The notes: a model not told the origin generated them from the letters alone. Positions 6,540-14,926 are shown, numbered from the stretch's first letter. The stretch: DNA of 15,871 nucleotides from Clostridium sp. UBA4108 (GCA_002381695.1 DFXM01000025.1:89853-105723); one strand, 5' to 3'. Translations and numbers: made by a program.

Positions 6540-7387
6540 CTTTTCCTTTTAAATTCATGATAGGTATTTATTACTTCAAAACCCTTAGACTTATATAAGT
6601 TAAAGGCTATAATATTAGTATCCTGACATTTCAAATATACTTCATTATATCCTAAACTATAGATTACATTCATTAGATGGTTTAATAGTACATCTCCTAA
6701 CTTTTTATTTCTATGTCGAGGAAGTATACCTAGATTGACAATGTACATTTTATTATCTTGTTTAATTATCTGACCATAACCCACAGGTTCATTATAATAG
6801 TTTATAAATATGCTTCCCCTAGGAATATAATACTTTTGATATTGCTCAAATATAATATCCTCTTCTTTAATTTCCGTTCTATCTATTGAACTAAAGGCTA
6901 AGTTTTGTATCATACATCTTTTTTTCTCATCCTTTCCAGCTCTAAACTGCTCAAAAGAAATTCCTCTTATAGGTATTTCATATTCTCCATCAATAGACTT
7001 TTTCATTTCAAAGATAATTTTATCTGGTATAACTCCTATTTCTTTTAATTGGTTGATATCAAAATAATTTTCATTATGGCACATTATAAACTTAGCGTTA
7101 TTATCAAAAAAACTAAAAAGCAATTCGTAATATTCTTTATCTCTATATGATGGGAGAAGATTAATACAATGAATTCTATATGAATTTTTACCTATTTTAT
7201 TAAACCATATAAATCCAATATACTTACTATTTTCTTTTAAAAATCGGACTTCCTTTCTAAATAAAAGCTTCTTAATGATGTTCTTATTCCTATAAAGCTC
7301 TTTTAATTCCTTCTTATGTTCCGTAGGTACATTCAAATAATCCATAAGACTTAAGTTAATATCATTTAGACTCTCCAATTTATACAT
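6527..7387 (-). CDS. Tandem GNAT-family N-acetyltransferase
   Basis: A 286-residue protein. The C-terminal half is a clear GNAT domain: VGYGQIIKQ strand, then VNLGILPRHRNKKLGDVLL (about 217-235), which is motif A with the acetyl-CoA loop in the form R-x-x-K-x-G (first Gly replaced by Lys), then NEVYLKCQDTN and NLYKSKGF (motif B). The N-terminal half repeats the pattern weakly (YIGFIWFNK, then INLLPSYRDKEYYELL, ending FEMKK), so this looks like a tandem GNAT with a degenerate first domain. Substrate unknown. ATG 7387 is preferred to a GTG at 7399 because AAAAGGTG lies 9 bases before it. It is a single leftward gene, ending in the shared terminator. Confidence 0.85.
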   Translation of the reverse strand: MYKLESLNDINLSLMDYLNVPTEHKKELKELYRNKNIIKKLLFRKEVRFLKENSKYIGFIWFNKIGKNSYRIHCINLLPSYRDKEYYELLFSFFDNNAKFIMCHNENYFDINQLKEIGVIPDKIIFEMKKSIDGEYEIPIRGISFEQFRAGKDEKKRCMIQNLAFSSIDRTEIKEEDIIFEQYQKYYIPRGSIFINYYNEPVGYGQIIKQDNKMYIVNLGILPRHRNKKLGDVLLNHLMNVIYSLGYNEVYLKCQDTNIIAFNLYKSKGFEVINTYHEFKRKSIKA

Positions 7388-7425
7388 AAGCAAACACACC
7401 TTTTTAAAAAACTACATATATTATT

Positions 7426-7431
7426 ATTATA
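7426..7431 (-). promoter_or_regulatory. Possible -10 box of the GNAT gene
   Basis: TATAAT on the minus strand, about 39 bases before the start codon. I find no convincing -35 box at normal spacing, so this rests on one hexamer in AT-rich DNA. Confidence 0.35.
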
Positions 7432-7444
7432 GTAAAAAATAGTA

Positions 7445-7511
7445 AATATACCTATAAAAAAATAAATCATCTAATAAATTTATTGGATGATTTATTTTTT
7501 ATAGGTATATT
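7445..7511 (-). terminator. Long terminator hairpin after ispH-S1
   Basis: Eight bases beyond the ispH-S1 stop, a nearly perfect stem of about 31 bp spans 7445-7511 (outer arms AATATACCTATA and TATAGGTATATT, one bulged A, one G-T pair). The inner part, with ATCATC and GATGAT arms followed on the minus strand by TTTATTTTTTT, makes a normal terminator core. Its length and near-symmetry suggest action in both orientations. Confidence 0.8.
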
Positions 7512-7519
7512 AAAAATAA

Positions 7520-9433
7520 TTAAACAGCTTTGATACTAAGACCTATTCTTTTTGATTCCTCATTTACATCAAGAATAATAGCCTTAACTTCTTGACCAAT
7601 CTTAAGTGCTTCTTCTACTTTTTCAACTCTTGCATCACTAATTTGAGAAATATGAACTAATCCATCAATGCCTTCTTCTAGTTGTATAAATGCACCAAAT
7701 TCAGCAATTCTCACTACCTTACCAAGAACTATATTACCAATTGGATATTTCTCTTGGATATTATTCCATGGATTATCAGAAAGTTGTTTAACGCTAAGTG
7801 CTAGCTTGTTATTTTCTTTATCTAAATCTATAATTAAAACTTCAATTTTATCCCCTATTTTATATAGTTTAGATGGGTTGTTTACTTTATTCCATGACAT
7901 CTCAGAACTATGAAGTAATCCATCAACTCCATCGATTTCTACAAAAGCACCAAAAGAAGAGATTCTTCTTACAATACCCTCTACAACTTGATCTTTCTCT
8001 AATTTTTCCCAGGTCTTTGCCCTAGTAAGTTCCATGTCTTTAGATAATAACTCTCTTCTAGAACCTATGATTTTAAAACCATTTCTTTGTTTTGAAAATT
8101 CTATAATTTGAACTTTAAAGGTTTCTCCCACATATTTTGATAGATCTTCTATTTTTGTTAATTCTATTTGAGATGCTGGGATAAATACTCTTTCTCTCTT
8201 AAATGTAGAAACTAGTCCTCCCTTAACAACTTCTTTAACTACAACTTCAACTATTTCTTTATTTTCAAAAGCCTGTTTTAATAATTCTTGATTTTTTTCT
8301 CTATCTAATTCTATGTTAGATAGTACAACTAAACCATCATCATTTTTTCTATTTATAACTTTCGCTTTTATCATATCTCCAATTTTTATCATATCTTTAA
8401 GAGAACTATTTTTATCCATTAAAAACTCACTAGCTGGTAGGATAGCTTCAGTTTTAGATCCTATTGTCAAATAAGCTTCATTATCATTAATTTTAAAAAC
8501 TTCCCCTTCTAAGATTTTACCTACAGATATATTATTAGCATCTTTGGAATATTGATTATATAATTCCATTTCTTCGTTATTAAGATTTTTGTCAATTTTC
8601 ATTTTATTAATTGCCTCCTTAATTACACTATCTGGAGTTGAAGCACCAGCAGTAACACCTATTTTTATTGTATCATCACCTTTTATTAAATTTAAAAGGG
8701 TATTATCAAATTTTTCTACATGATGTGTATTAGAACAGTTACTCTTGCAAATTTCATAAAGTTTAGTAGTATTAGAACTATTAAATCCACCCAATACTAC
8801 CATAACATCAACTTCTTTTGAAATCTCTTCAGCTGCTTTTTGCCTAACCTCTGTGGCACTACAAATTGTATTAAAAGCAACAATTTCTTTACTAAGGGTA
8901 ATAATTTTATTCAATACCTTTTGCCAATTTTCCTGTTTTTCTGTGGTCTGAGAAACTACACAAACTTTTCTAGAAATATCCTTTATATTATTACCATCCT
9001 TTGAAATAAGCGCAGTATTATCACACCACCCATTTATTCCAATGACCTCTGGATGATTCTCATCTCCAACAATAATTATATTATATCCTTTATTATAGTG
9101 CTCCTCAACCTTTTGTTGAATATTACTCACATAAGGGCAGGTAGCATTCTCTATAATAAGGTTAAGTTTTTTTAATTTATCAATTAAGAAACTAGAAACT
9201 CCGTGGGATCTAATAACTATTACATCTCCAGGATTTAGTTTTTCAATATCATCTACGCCTATAGAAAATATTTCGTTTTTTTCTAATTCTTCTACCACAT
9301 CATTGTTATGAATTAGTGGCCCTAAGGTGTATATGGGCTTATTATATTTTCTTTTAAGCTCCATAGTCTTATCTACAGCCCTTTTAACACCAAAGCAAAA
9401 TCCAGCTTTATCTGCTAATATAACTTCTTTCAT
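7520..9433 (-). CDS. ispH: Fused IspH (HMBPP reductase) and ribosomal protein S1
   Basis: A 637-residue fusion. Residues 1 to about 285 are IspH, the [4Fe-4S] enzyme that makes IPP and DMAPP from HMBPP in the MEP isoprenoid pathway. Cluster cysteines are Cys13 (AGFCFGV), Cys99 (ATCPYV) and Cys191 (TICSAT), with His42, His77, His127 and Glu129 (NHPE) in the active site. From about 300 on there are four S1 RNA-binding repeats; the last two are the most typical (SFGAFVEIDGVDGLLHSSE and EFGAFIQLEEGIDGLVHIS). This fusion is known in Clostridium, where it serves as bifunctional IspH/S1. ATG 9433 follows GAGGTG by 6 bases; a GTG three codons earlier lies inside that ribosome-binding site. The gap to cmk is 12 bases, so they are co-transcribed. 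Confidence 0.95.
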   Translation of the reverse strand: MKEVILADKAGFCFGVKRAVDKTMELKRKYNKPIYTLGPLIHNNDVVEELEKNEIFSIGVDDIEKLNPGDVIVIRSHGVSSFLIDKLKKLNLIIENATCPYVSNIQQKVEEHYNKGYNIIIVGDENHPEVIGINGWCDNTALISKDGNNIKDISRKVCVVSQTTEKQENWQKVLNKIITLSKEIVAFNTICSATEVRQKAAEEISKEVDVMVVLGGFNSSNTTKLYEICKSNCSNTHHVEKFDNTLLNLIKGDDTIKIGVTAGASTPDSVIKEAINKMKIDKNLNNEEMELYNQYSKDANNISVGKILEGEVFKINDNEAYLTIGSKTEAILPASEFLMDKNSSLKDMIKIGDMIKAKVINRKNDDGLVVLSNIELDREKNQELLKQAFENKEIVEVVVKEVVKGGLVSTFKRERVFIPASQIELTKIEDLSKYVGETFKVQIIEFSKQRNGFKIIGSRRELLSKDMELTRAKTWEKLEKDQVVEGIVRRISSFGAFVEIDGVDGLLHSSEMSWNKVNNPSKLYKIGDKIEVLIIDLDKENNKLALSVKQLSDNPWNNIQEKYPIGNIVLGKVVRIAEFGAFIQLEEGIDGLVHISQISDARVEKVEEALKIGQEVKAIILDVNEESKRIGLSIKAV

Positions 9434-9445
9434 CGTGATCACCTC

Positions 9446-10111
9446 TTAATTTACATTGTCAATAACATTCTGCACATGCCCTGATATCTCTTCAACAACC
9501 TCTTCTATAGTAAGATGTGAAGAATCTATCTCAATAGCGTCTTCTGCCTTTACAAGAGGATCCAGTGGCCTACTGCTATCTATATAATCTCTTCTTTTAA
9601 TTTCAGATAAAATATTTTCATAATCCACCTTTAAATTTTTCTCTACAAGTTCTTCATATCTTCGCTTAGCACGTTCCTCAGCCCTTGCAGTTAAAAATAT
9701 CTTTAAGTTTGCATCTTTCAGTACCACAGTTCCAATATCTCTACCATCCATAATCACATTATATTTTTTGGCAATCTCCTGTTGCATATGCACTAATTTT
9801 TTTCTCACTTGAGGAATAGAAGCATAATTAGATACGTTGTTGCTGATATCTGGATGAGTTAATTTACTAGTAACATCTTCACCATTAACTATAAGGTTTT
9901 CATCTTGAAAATGCATTTCTAAAGTTGATAATAGAGAACATAAACTATCTATCTCATCAGAATTTATATTTTTATTCATAGCAAACAGTGTTACTGCTCT
10001 ATACATGGAACCTGTATTTATGTACATTAAATTAAATTTTTTCCCTACAAGCTTTGCTATAGTACTCTTACCAGCCCCCGCTGGTCCATCGATAGCTATA
10101 GATATTTGCAT
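9446..10111 (-). CDS. cmk: Cytidylate kinase
   Basis: A 221-residue cytosolic kinase, the normal length for Cmk, which phosphorylates CMP and dCMP with ATP in pyrimidine salvage. The N terminus has the P-loop GPAGAGKST (9-17), followed by the family segment NTGSMYRAVTL, then GRDIGTVVL near 123, the arginine-rich lid EERAKRRYEE, and SRPLDPLVKAEDAIEIDSS near the end. ATG 10111 follows AAAGGACGG by six bases. It sits between the baiN-like gene (47-base gap) and ispH-S1 (12-base gap) in one direction with no terminator between. This cmk and ispH/S1 arrangement is common in clostridia. Confidence 0.96.
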   Translation of the reverse strand: MQISIAIDGPAGAGKSTIAKLVGKKFNLMYINTGSMYRAVTLFAMNKNINSDEIDSLCSLLSTLEMHFQDENLIVNGEDVTSKLTHPDISNNVSNYASIPQVRKKLVHMQQEIAKKYNVIMDGRDIGTVVLKDANLKIFLTARAEERAKRRYEELVEKNLKVDYENILSEIKRRDYIDSSRPLDPLVKAEDAIEIDSSHLTIEEVVEEISGHVQNVIDNVN

Positions 10112-10158
10112 GTTTATCCGTCCTTTCTAAGATCCATAACAATAGTATATTCTCTTAA

Positions 10159-11388
10159 CTAATTGTCATTAATTTTGCTTCCTGCTATAAATCCTGTGGA
10201 TAATGCTATTTGAACATTATATCCACCAGTATAGGCATCAACATCTATGACCTCTCCAGCAAAGCTCAAGTTATGAACTATTTTTGATTTCATAGTAGAT
10301 GGGTCAATCTCTTTAGTATCTATACCACCTGAAGTAACTATTGCTTCAGCCACAGGTCTTAGAGATTTTACAGTCATAGCTAAATTTTGTGTAAGCTTTA
10401 CTAGAGTTTTTCTCTGTTCTTTGGTTATGGAATTAACCTTTTGATTCTCATCAATACCACTTAACTTAATTATTATATCAATAAGTTTTTTAGGATATAA
10501 ATCATTCAGAGAATTCTTAAAGTCTTTATTGGCATATAATATAAAATCATTCTGAACACGTTTATCTAACTCTTTTTCATTTAATGCAGGTTTTAGATTT
10601 ATATGTATAGTATAGTTATCCTTGTTTTTAATTAAACTACTAGCGCTAAGAACTAATGGACCTGATATACCAAAGTGGGTGAATAGCATTTCACCAAGGT
10701 CTTTAAATAGAACCTTATTCTTTTTATCTCTTAAGGTCAATTCTATGTTCTTAAGTGATAGACCTTGAAGTTCTTTAACCCAACCTTCGCTAATCTCTAG
10801 TGGTACTAGGGAAGGTTTTATGTCTATTATTGTATGTCCTAACTTCTTTGCAAGGGTAAGTCCATGTCCTGTGGACCCAGTTTGAGGATAAGATGCTCCC
10901 CCTGTACAAAGAATTACATAATCACCTTTAATCATTTTTCCACTATTCAATACAACTCCAGTAATCTTATTATCTGCACTCTTAAAGTCTTTAACTCCAT
11001 CTCCTAAAAGAATTTCTATATTTTTTCTTTTTAATTCACTTTCCAGTGCCCTTATTATATCTGAAGATTTATCGGACATAGGGAAAACTCTATCCCCTCT
11101 CTCAACCTTTAAAGGAACTCCTCTTTCATTAAAAAAGTTCATAGTATCTTCATTGGTAAAAGTATATAATGCGCTATATAAAAAATGTGGATTTGTAGGT
11201 ATATAGTCAAAAAATTCACCTATATTTTTCCCATTTGTAACATTGCATCTTCCTTTTCCTGTAATAAATAACTTTTTTCCTAATTTTTCATTACTATCTA
11301 TTAAAATAACCTTATTACCTTTATCACTACTAGCTATGGCTGACATCATTCCCGCTGGTCCACCACCAACTACTATAACTGTTGCCAA
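10159..11388 (-). CDS. BaiN/HI0933-family FAD-dependent oxidoreductase
   Basis: A 409-residue flavoprotein of the HI0933-like family (BaiN, aminoacetone oxidase-like). It has the N-terminal dinucleotide fold VIVVGGGPAGMMSA (4-17), ITGKGRCNVTN (42-52), CTGGASYPQTGSTGHG in the middle, and a C-terminal FAD segment with SGGIDTKEIDP and FAGEVIDVDAYTGGYN. Some relatives reduce bile-acid intermediates, but most genomes carry a member without that pathway, so the substrate here is unknown. The start is TTG 11388; GGTGGTGA precedes it and no ATG fits upstream. It leads the leftward group with cmk and ispH-S1. Confidence 0.88.
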   Translation of the reverse strand: MATVIVVGGGPAGMMSAIASSDKGNKVILIDSNEKLGKKLFITGKGRCNVTNGKNIGEFFDYIPTNPHFLYSALYTFTNEDTMNFFNERGVPLKVERGDRVFPMSDKSSDIIRALESELKRKNIEILLGDGVKDFKSADNKITGVVLNSGKMIKGDYVILCTGGASYPQTGSTGHGLTLAKKLGHTIIDIKPSLVPLEISEGWVKELQGLSLKNIELTLRDKKNKVLFKDLGEMLFTHFGISGPLVLSASSLIKNKDNYTIHINLKPALNEKELDKRVQNDFILYANKDFKNSLNDLYPKKLIDIIIKLSGIDENQKVNSITKEQRKTLVKLTQNLAMTVKSLRPVAEAIVTSGGIDTKEIDPSTMKSKIVHNLSFAGEVIDVDAYTGGYNVQIALSTGFIAGSKINDN

Positions 11389-11430
11389 AAAATCACCACC
11401 TGAATAATATTTAAAATTCTTCTATAGTAT

Positions 11431-11459
11431 AATTTAATACAAAACTACATTTTATTCAA
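11431..11459 (-). promoter_or_regulatory. Candidate promoter for the baiN-like/cmk/ispH group
   Basis: TTGAAT (11454-11459) and TAAATT (11431-11436) on the minus strand are 17 bases apart, between the gdhA terminator and the TTG start. The -10 is weak, and a TATACT a few bases on is an alternative without a matching -35. A promoter must lie here because a strong terminator is upstream. Confidence 0.4.
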
Positions 11460-11524
11460 TTGATTTTGTAAAATAAAGATATTTAAAATAGCAAAAAGGT
11501 TCAAAATATGAAATATATCCAAGT

Positions 11525-11556
11525 AAAAAAGGAGAGAATTTCATAATTCCCTCCTT
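11525..11556 (-). terminator. Intrinsic terminator of gdhA
   Basis: On the minus strand AAGGAGGGAATT pairs with AATTCTCTCCTT (12 bp, one G-T) around a 4-base loop and ends in six T. It is 23 bases after the gdhA stop. Confidence 0.9.
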
Positions 11557-11579
11557 GTATTTATAGTAAATTATAAAGA

Positions 11580-12932
11580 TTAATAGTTTCCTTGAGCGTG
11601 CATAGCTTCGGCAACTTTTACGAAACCAGCTATATTAGCACCAGCTACTAAGTTGTAGCCAAATCCATAATCTTCAGAAGCTTTTTTACAATTGTTGTAG
11701 ATATTAACCATTATTCCATGAAGTTTAGCATCTACTTCTTCTCTGCTCCAAGCTATTCTCATACTGTTTTGTGCCATTTCAAGAGCTGAAGTAGCAACTC
11801 CACCAGCATTTGCAGCTTTAGCTGGTCCTACTATAAGACCATTAGCTTGGAAGTATTGAACTGCTTCATTAGTACATGGCATATTTGCAGCTTCACATAC
11901 ATATTTAACTCCATTTGCAACTATTTGTTTAGCATCTTCAATTCTAATATCATTTTGAACTGCTGCTGGGATTACTATGTCAACTTTAACATTCCATGGT
12001 TTTTCTCCAGCATGGAATTCGCAACCATATTTATCTGAATAATCTTGTACTCTTGCACCTTTGTTTGCTTTTAACATTTCAACAAGGTAGTCTATTTTCT
12101 CACCAGTTACTCCAGCTGGATCATAAATATATCCGTCTGGTCCTGATAATGTAACAACCTTACCACCTAAGTCTGAAACTTTTCTGCAGATTCCCCAAGC
12201 AACGTTACCGAAGCCTGAAACTGCAACTGTTTTTCCATTTAAATTTGTGCCTTCATGTTTTAACATTTCTTCGCAATAGTAAGTAACTCCAAATCCTGTA
12301 GCTTCTGGTCTTACTAAACTTCCACCATAAGATAAGCCTTTTCCGGTTAATACTCCGTTTTCAAAAGCTCCTCTTATTCTTCTATAATGTCCATATAAAT
12401 ATCCTATTTCTCTTGCGCCTACTCCAATGTCTCCAGCTGGAACGTCTACATCTGGTCCTATGTGTCTATAAAGCTCAGTCATATAGCTTTCGCAGAATCT
12501 CATGATTTCAGCATCTGATTTTCCTCTTGCGTCGAAATCTGCTCCACCTTTTCCTCCACCTATTGGAAGACCAGTTAATGAGTTTTTAAGAATTTGTTCA
12601 AATCCTAAGAATTTGATTATTCCGATGTATACTGAAGGGTGGAATCTTAATCCGCCTTTGAATGGTCCTATACATCCATTAAATTGTACTCTGAAACCTC
12701 TGTTAACTTGAACTTTACCATTGTCATCAACCCATGGCACTTTAAACATGATTTGTCTTTCTGGTTCACAGAATCTTTCTAATAAATTAGCCTCTACATA
12801 TTCAGGATGTTTTTCTAATACTGGTCCTAATGAATATAAAACCTCTTCAACCGCTTGGATGAATTCTGGTTCACCAGCATTTCTTTTCTTTACATTTTCC
12901 AATACTTGTTCAATATAAACTTTAGTATCCAT
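11580..12932 (-). CDS. gdhA: Glutamate dehydrogenase, hexameric 450-residue type
   Basis: A 450-residue enzyme interconverting glutamate and 2-oxoglutarate plus ammonia. The catalytic residues can be placed by comparison with the well-studied C. symbiosum enzyme: Lys92 (GPFKGGLRF), Lys116, Lys128 (GGGKGG) and Asp168 (PAGDIGVG). The coenzyme domain has GFGNVAWG and then LSGPDGYIYDP. By memory that segment is the same in the NAD-dependent C. symbiosum enzyme, so NAD use is likely but not certain. The end SREEVDAKLH and YNLVAGANIAGF is typical. ATG 12932 follows AGGGGGT. It is a single gene with a terminator; upstream in the same direction is an RpiR-family regulator 249 bases away. No confident promoter was found in that gap, so read-through from the regulator is possible. 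Confidence 0.95.
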   Translation of the reverse strand: MDTKVYIEQVLENVKKRNAGEPEFIQAVEEVLYSLGPVLEKHPEYVEANLLERFCEPERQIMFKVPWVDDNGKVQVNRGFRVQFNGCIGPFKGGLRFHPSVYIGIIKFLGFEQILKNSLTGLPIGGGKGGADFDARGKSDAEIMRFCESYMTELYRHIGPDVDVPAGDIGVGAREIGYLYGHYRRIRGAFENGVLTGKGLSYGGSLVRPEATGFGVTYYCEEMLKHEGTNLNGKTVAVSGFGNVAWGICRKVSDLGGKVVTLSGPDGYIYDPAGVTGEKIDYLVEMLKANKGARVQDYSDKYGCEFHAGEKPWNVKVDIVIPAAVQNDIRIEDAKQIVANGVKYVCEAANMPCTNEAVQYFQANGLIVGPAKAANAGGVATSALEMAQNSMRIAWSREEVDAKLHGIMVNIYNNCKKASEDYGFGYNLVAGANIAGFVKVAEAMHAQGNY

Positions 12933-13051
12933 AAGTAATACCCCCTAAAAATTGAAGTTGACTTTAATTTATGTACTATAACTCCACCTTTTAAAAATGA
13001 AGCTATAATAATATCATGTTAATTATATATATTCTACACAAATGAGTTTTA

Positions 13052-13080
13052 TCCTTCTATTTTGTGATAATCACGAAGGA
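13052..13080. repeat. Nested inverted repeats upstream of gdhA
   Basis: GTGAT-A-ATCAC (13064-13074) is an 11-base palindrome lying inside outer arms TCCTTC (13052-13057) and GAAGGA (13075-13080). Another 7-bp hairpin, TCGTTTT with AAAACGA, is at 13087-13103. None has a T-run suited to ending the regulator transcript. A protein-binding site for control of gdhA is possible but unproven. The rest of 12933-13181 shows no gene. Confidence 0.5.
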
Positions 13081-13181
13081 ATTTTTTCGTTTTAGAAAAA
13101 CGATTACATTAACATCTCCATATTCATAATAAGACATTTATGTGTTTAAATCAACACAATTTTTAAAATTTTCCACTAACT

Positions 13182-14069
13182 TTAGAATTTTCCATCATCT
13201 TTAGAATTTTTATAAGAATAAACCTGATATTGTTGCCAAACAGTTTCTAAATCATTAAAAGTTTTAGAAATTTTATTTTTCTCTTTTAATCCTACCGAAA
13301 TGATTAGTGAGTTAATCACACTTAAAGGCGCAACTAATGAATCCACAAATGAAGCCATATTGCTTTCTGCAATAAGCGTGTGATCGGCTCTAGTAGCAAG
13401 TGGAGATAATACACTATCAGTTATTGCTATTACATCTGCATTTCGAGATTTAGCAAAGGTAAGCACTTCCACAGTTCTCATGGCATATCTGGGAAATCCT
13501 ATTCCAATTAAACAATCATCCTCTGAAAGAGTTAGCATTTGTTCAAATATGTCACTCATACCATAGGATACAATTTTAACATTATCTAAAATTAAATTTA
13601 AATAAAATCCTAAGAAATCAGCAAGAGCTGCTGAACTTCTAAGTCCTACTATATATATCTTTTTAGCTTTTAATATACTATTCACCGCATTTTCAAAAGC
13701 ATCATAATTAATTTTTTCTAGGGTTGTTCTTATATTGTCAATATCTGATTTTAATACTCCTTTAAGTACATTATTATGGCTCATGAAATCATTAGATAAT
13801 TCAATCCTCTGAGCTGTAGTTAATTTATTTTTTATCAATTCTTGTAATGCCTTCTGCAATTCTGGATATCCATCATATCCTAATTGATTTGCAAATCTTA
13901 CTACAGTAGATTCACTAACCCCTACGCTGTTTCCCAATTTTGCAGCAGTCATAAAAGCAGCCTTATCATAATGCTTTAAAATATATTCAGCAATAAGCTT
14001 TTGTCCCTTGCTCAATCTCGGAAATTTCATTTGAATCATCCTCATAAGATCAAGATTGTTGTTTTCCAT
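13182..14069 (-). CDS. MurR/RpiR-family transcriptional regulator
   Basis: A 295-residue regulator with an N-terminal HTH_6 domain (about 1-78) and a C-terminal SIS phosphosugar-binding domain. The helix-turn-helix is AAKLGNSVGVSESTVVRFANQLGYDGYPELQ near 42-72. The SIS part begins at AKKIYIVGLRSSAALADF (about 134) and continues with EDDCLIGIGFPRYAMRTVEV and ADVIAITDS. Family members sense sugar phosphates or related ligands and control sugar, cell-wall or amino-sugar genes. No sugar gene is nearby; the downstream neighbour is gdhA. AAAGGAG precedes ATG 14069. Its promoter region is dense in TGAAAT-type inverted repeats, so it probably represses itself. Ligand and targets are unknown. Confidence 0.92.
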   Translation of the reverse strand: MENNNLDLMRMIQMKFPRLSKGQKLIAEYILKHYDKAAFMTAAKLGNSVGVSESTVVRFANQLGYDGYPELQKALQELIKNKLTTAQRIELSNDFMSHNNVLKGVLKSDIDNIRTTLEKINYDAFENAVNSILKAKKIYIVGLRSSAALADFLGFYLNLILDNVKIVSYGMSDIFEQMLTLSEDDCLIGIGFPRYAMRTVEVLTFAKSRNADVIAITDSVLSPLATRADHTLIAESNMASFVDSLVAPLSVINSLIISVGLKEKNKISKTFNDLETVWQQYQVYSYKNSKDDGKF

Positions 14070-14124
14070 TTTAACACTCCTTTGTAAATATATGTAGAAG
14101 TAAATATTTCACTTTATATTATTA

Positions 14125-14159
14125 TGAAATTTTCACTTCATTTTAACATATAATGAAGT
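14125..14159. promoter_or_regulatory. Probable operator of the RpiR-family gene
   Basis: TGAAA-T-TTTCA (14125-14135) is a perfect 11-base palindrome at the expected transcription start. Next to it ACTTCATT (14135-14142) and AATGAAGT (14152-14159) form an 8-bp inverted repeat over the -10 box and spacer. Further GAAAT/ATTTC half-sites lie nearby at about 14106, 14174 and 14199. The position suits autorepression; that the regulator binds here is inferred. Confidence 0.55.
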
Positions 14160-14168
14160 ACTATTCAA
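14140..14168 (-). promoter_or_regulatory. Promoter of the RpiR-family gene
   Basis: On the minus strand TTGAAT (14163-14168) and TAAAAT (14140-14145) are 17 bases apart, with a leader of about 65 bases to ATG 14069. The 314-base gap at 14070-14383 holds this promoter, the operator-like repeats and the terminator of the methyltransferase operon; the stretch 14210-14340 shows nothing I can name. Confidence 0.7.
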
Positions 14169-14341
14169 TACAGATTTCATTTTATAGAGTTTTAAGATAT
14201 TTCATAGAATCCTTTGTTCCGCCTTGGTATTTCTCCAACATATATAAAATTACACATAATTCAAAATTTATTAACAATCTCAGTAATGAAATTGCTAATA
14301 AAATCACATTCATTTTAAAATACTTATGTTAAAACAACTAA

Positions 14342-14369
14342 AGAGGATAGTTATTAACAACCACCCTCT
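14342..14369 (-). terminator. Terminator of the rluB-like/mnmM-like operon
   Basis: On the minus strand AGAGGGTGGTT pairs with AACTATCCTCT (11 bp with two G-T pairs) around a 6-base loop, followed by TTAGTTGTTTT. The U-tract is interrupted, so it is a moderate terminator. Confidence 0.7.
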
Positions 14370-14383
14370 CTATAGATATGCAT

Positions 14384-14926
14384 TTATTTTTTTTCTATGA
14401 CTAGCAAATAAGGAGATTTTTCGCTCCTGTTAATAAACTTATGTAACATCACTCCATAGTTACTTTTAGGAAGTGATGAAGTGAATTTTAAAAGCTCTTC
14501 TCCCTCTATAGCTCCTGCTTCATGGCCAATATATACAGCAATTATTACAAAACCTCCACTATTTAATAAATGGAGAGCAGCTTCAATACTTTTTATAGTT
14601 GAGCTGTAGTTAGTAGTAATCGATTTATCTCCACCTGGAAGAAAACCGAGATTATATATTGCTACATCAATATTTTCCCTAATATACTCTTTTAAACTCT
14701 CGTGAGAATCTTGAATTAACTCAACATTACTTTTATTCTTTGCTCTATAGTTTTCAATGGCTATTGATTGAATGTCAAAGGCATACACTTTTTTAAAGTG
14801 ATCACTTAAAAAGTCACAATCAAAACCATTACCTAAAGTCCCATCTACCGCTATTATTTTATTGCCCACATATTTTTCTATTATGCCATGAGAAACTACA
14901 CTAATATCTCCAACATATTTAAACAT
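14384..14926 (-). CDS. mnmM: Class I SAM methyltransferase, YtqB/MnmM family
   Basis: A 180-residue Rossmann-fold methyltransferase of the rRNA_methylase (YtqB) family. In Bacillus subtilis the family member was assigned as MnmM, which methylates the 5-aminomethyl group of 2-thiouridine at the wobble position of some tRNAs. Here VDGTLGNGFDCDFLS (27-41) is the SAM-binding loop, Asp51 in VYAFDIQ ends the second strand, and IYNLGFLPGGDKSITT (about 92-106) is the family signature. The start ATG 14926 overlaps the end of the rluB-like gene by 8 bases, with GGAGG well placed inside that gene, so the two are translationally coupled. Both encode RNA-modifying enzymes. Symbol given by family resemblance; substrate not proven. 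Confidence 0.85.
   Translation of the reverse strand: MFKYVGDISVVSHGIIEKYVGNKIIAVDGTLGNGFDCDFLSDHFKKVYAFDIQSIAIENYRAKNKSNVELIQDSHESLKEYIRENIDVAIYNLGFLPGGDKSITTNYSSTIKSIEAALHLLNSGGFVIIAVYIGHEAGAIEGEELLKFTSSLPKSNYGVMLHKFINRSEKSPYLLVIEKK

Noticed and set aside
12502..12918. Two plus-strand open frames opposite gdhA.
   Set aside because: Shadow frames of a highly conserved gene; no ribosome-binding site and low-complexity products.
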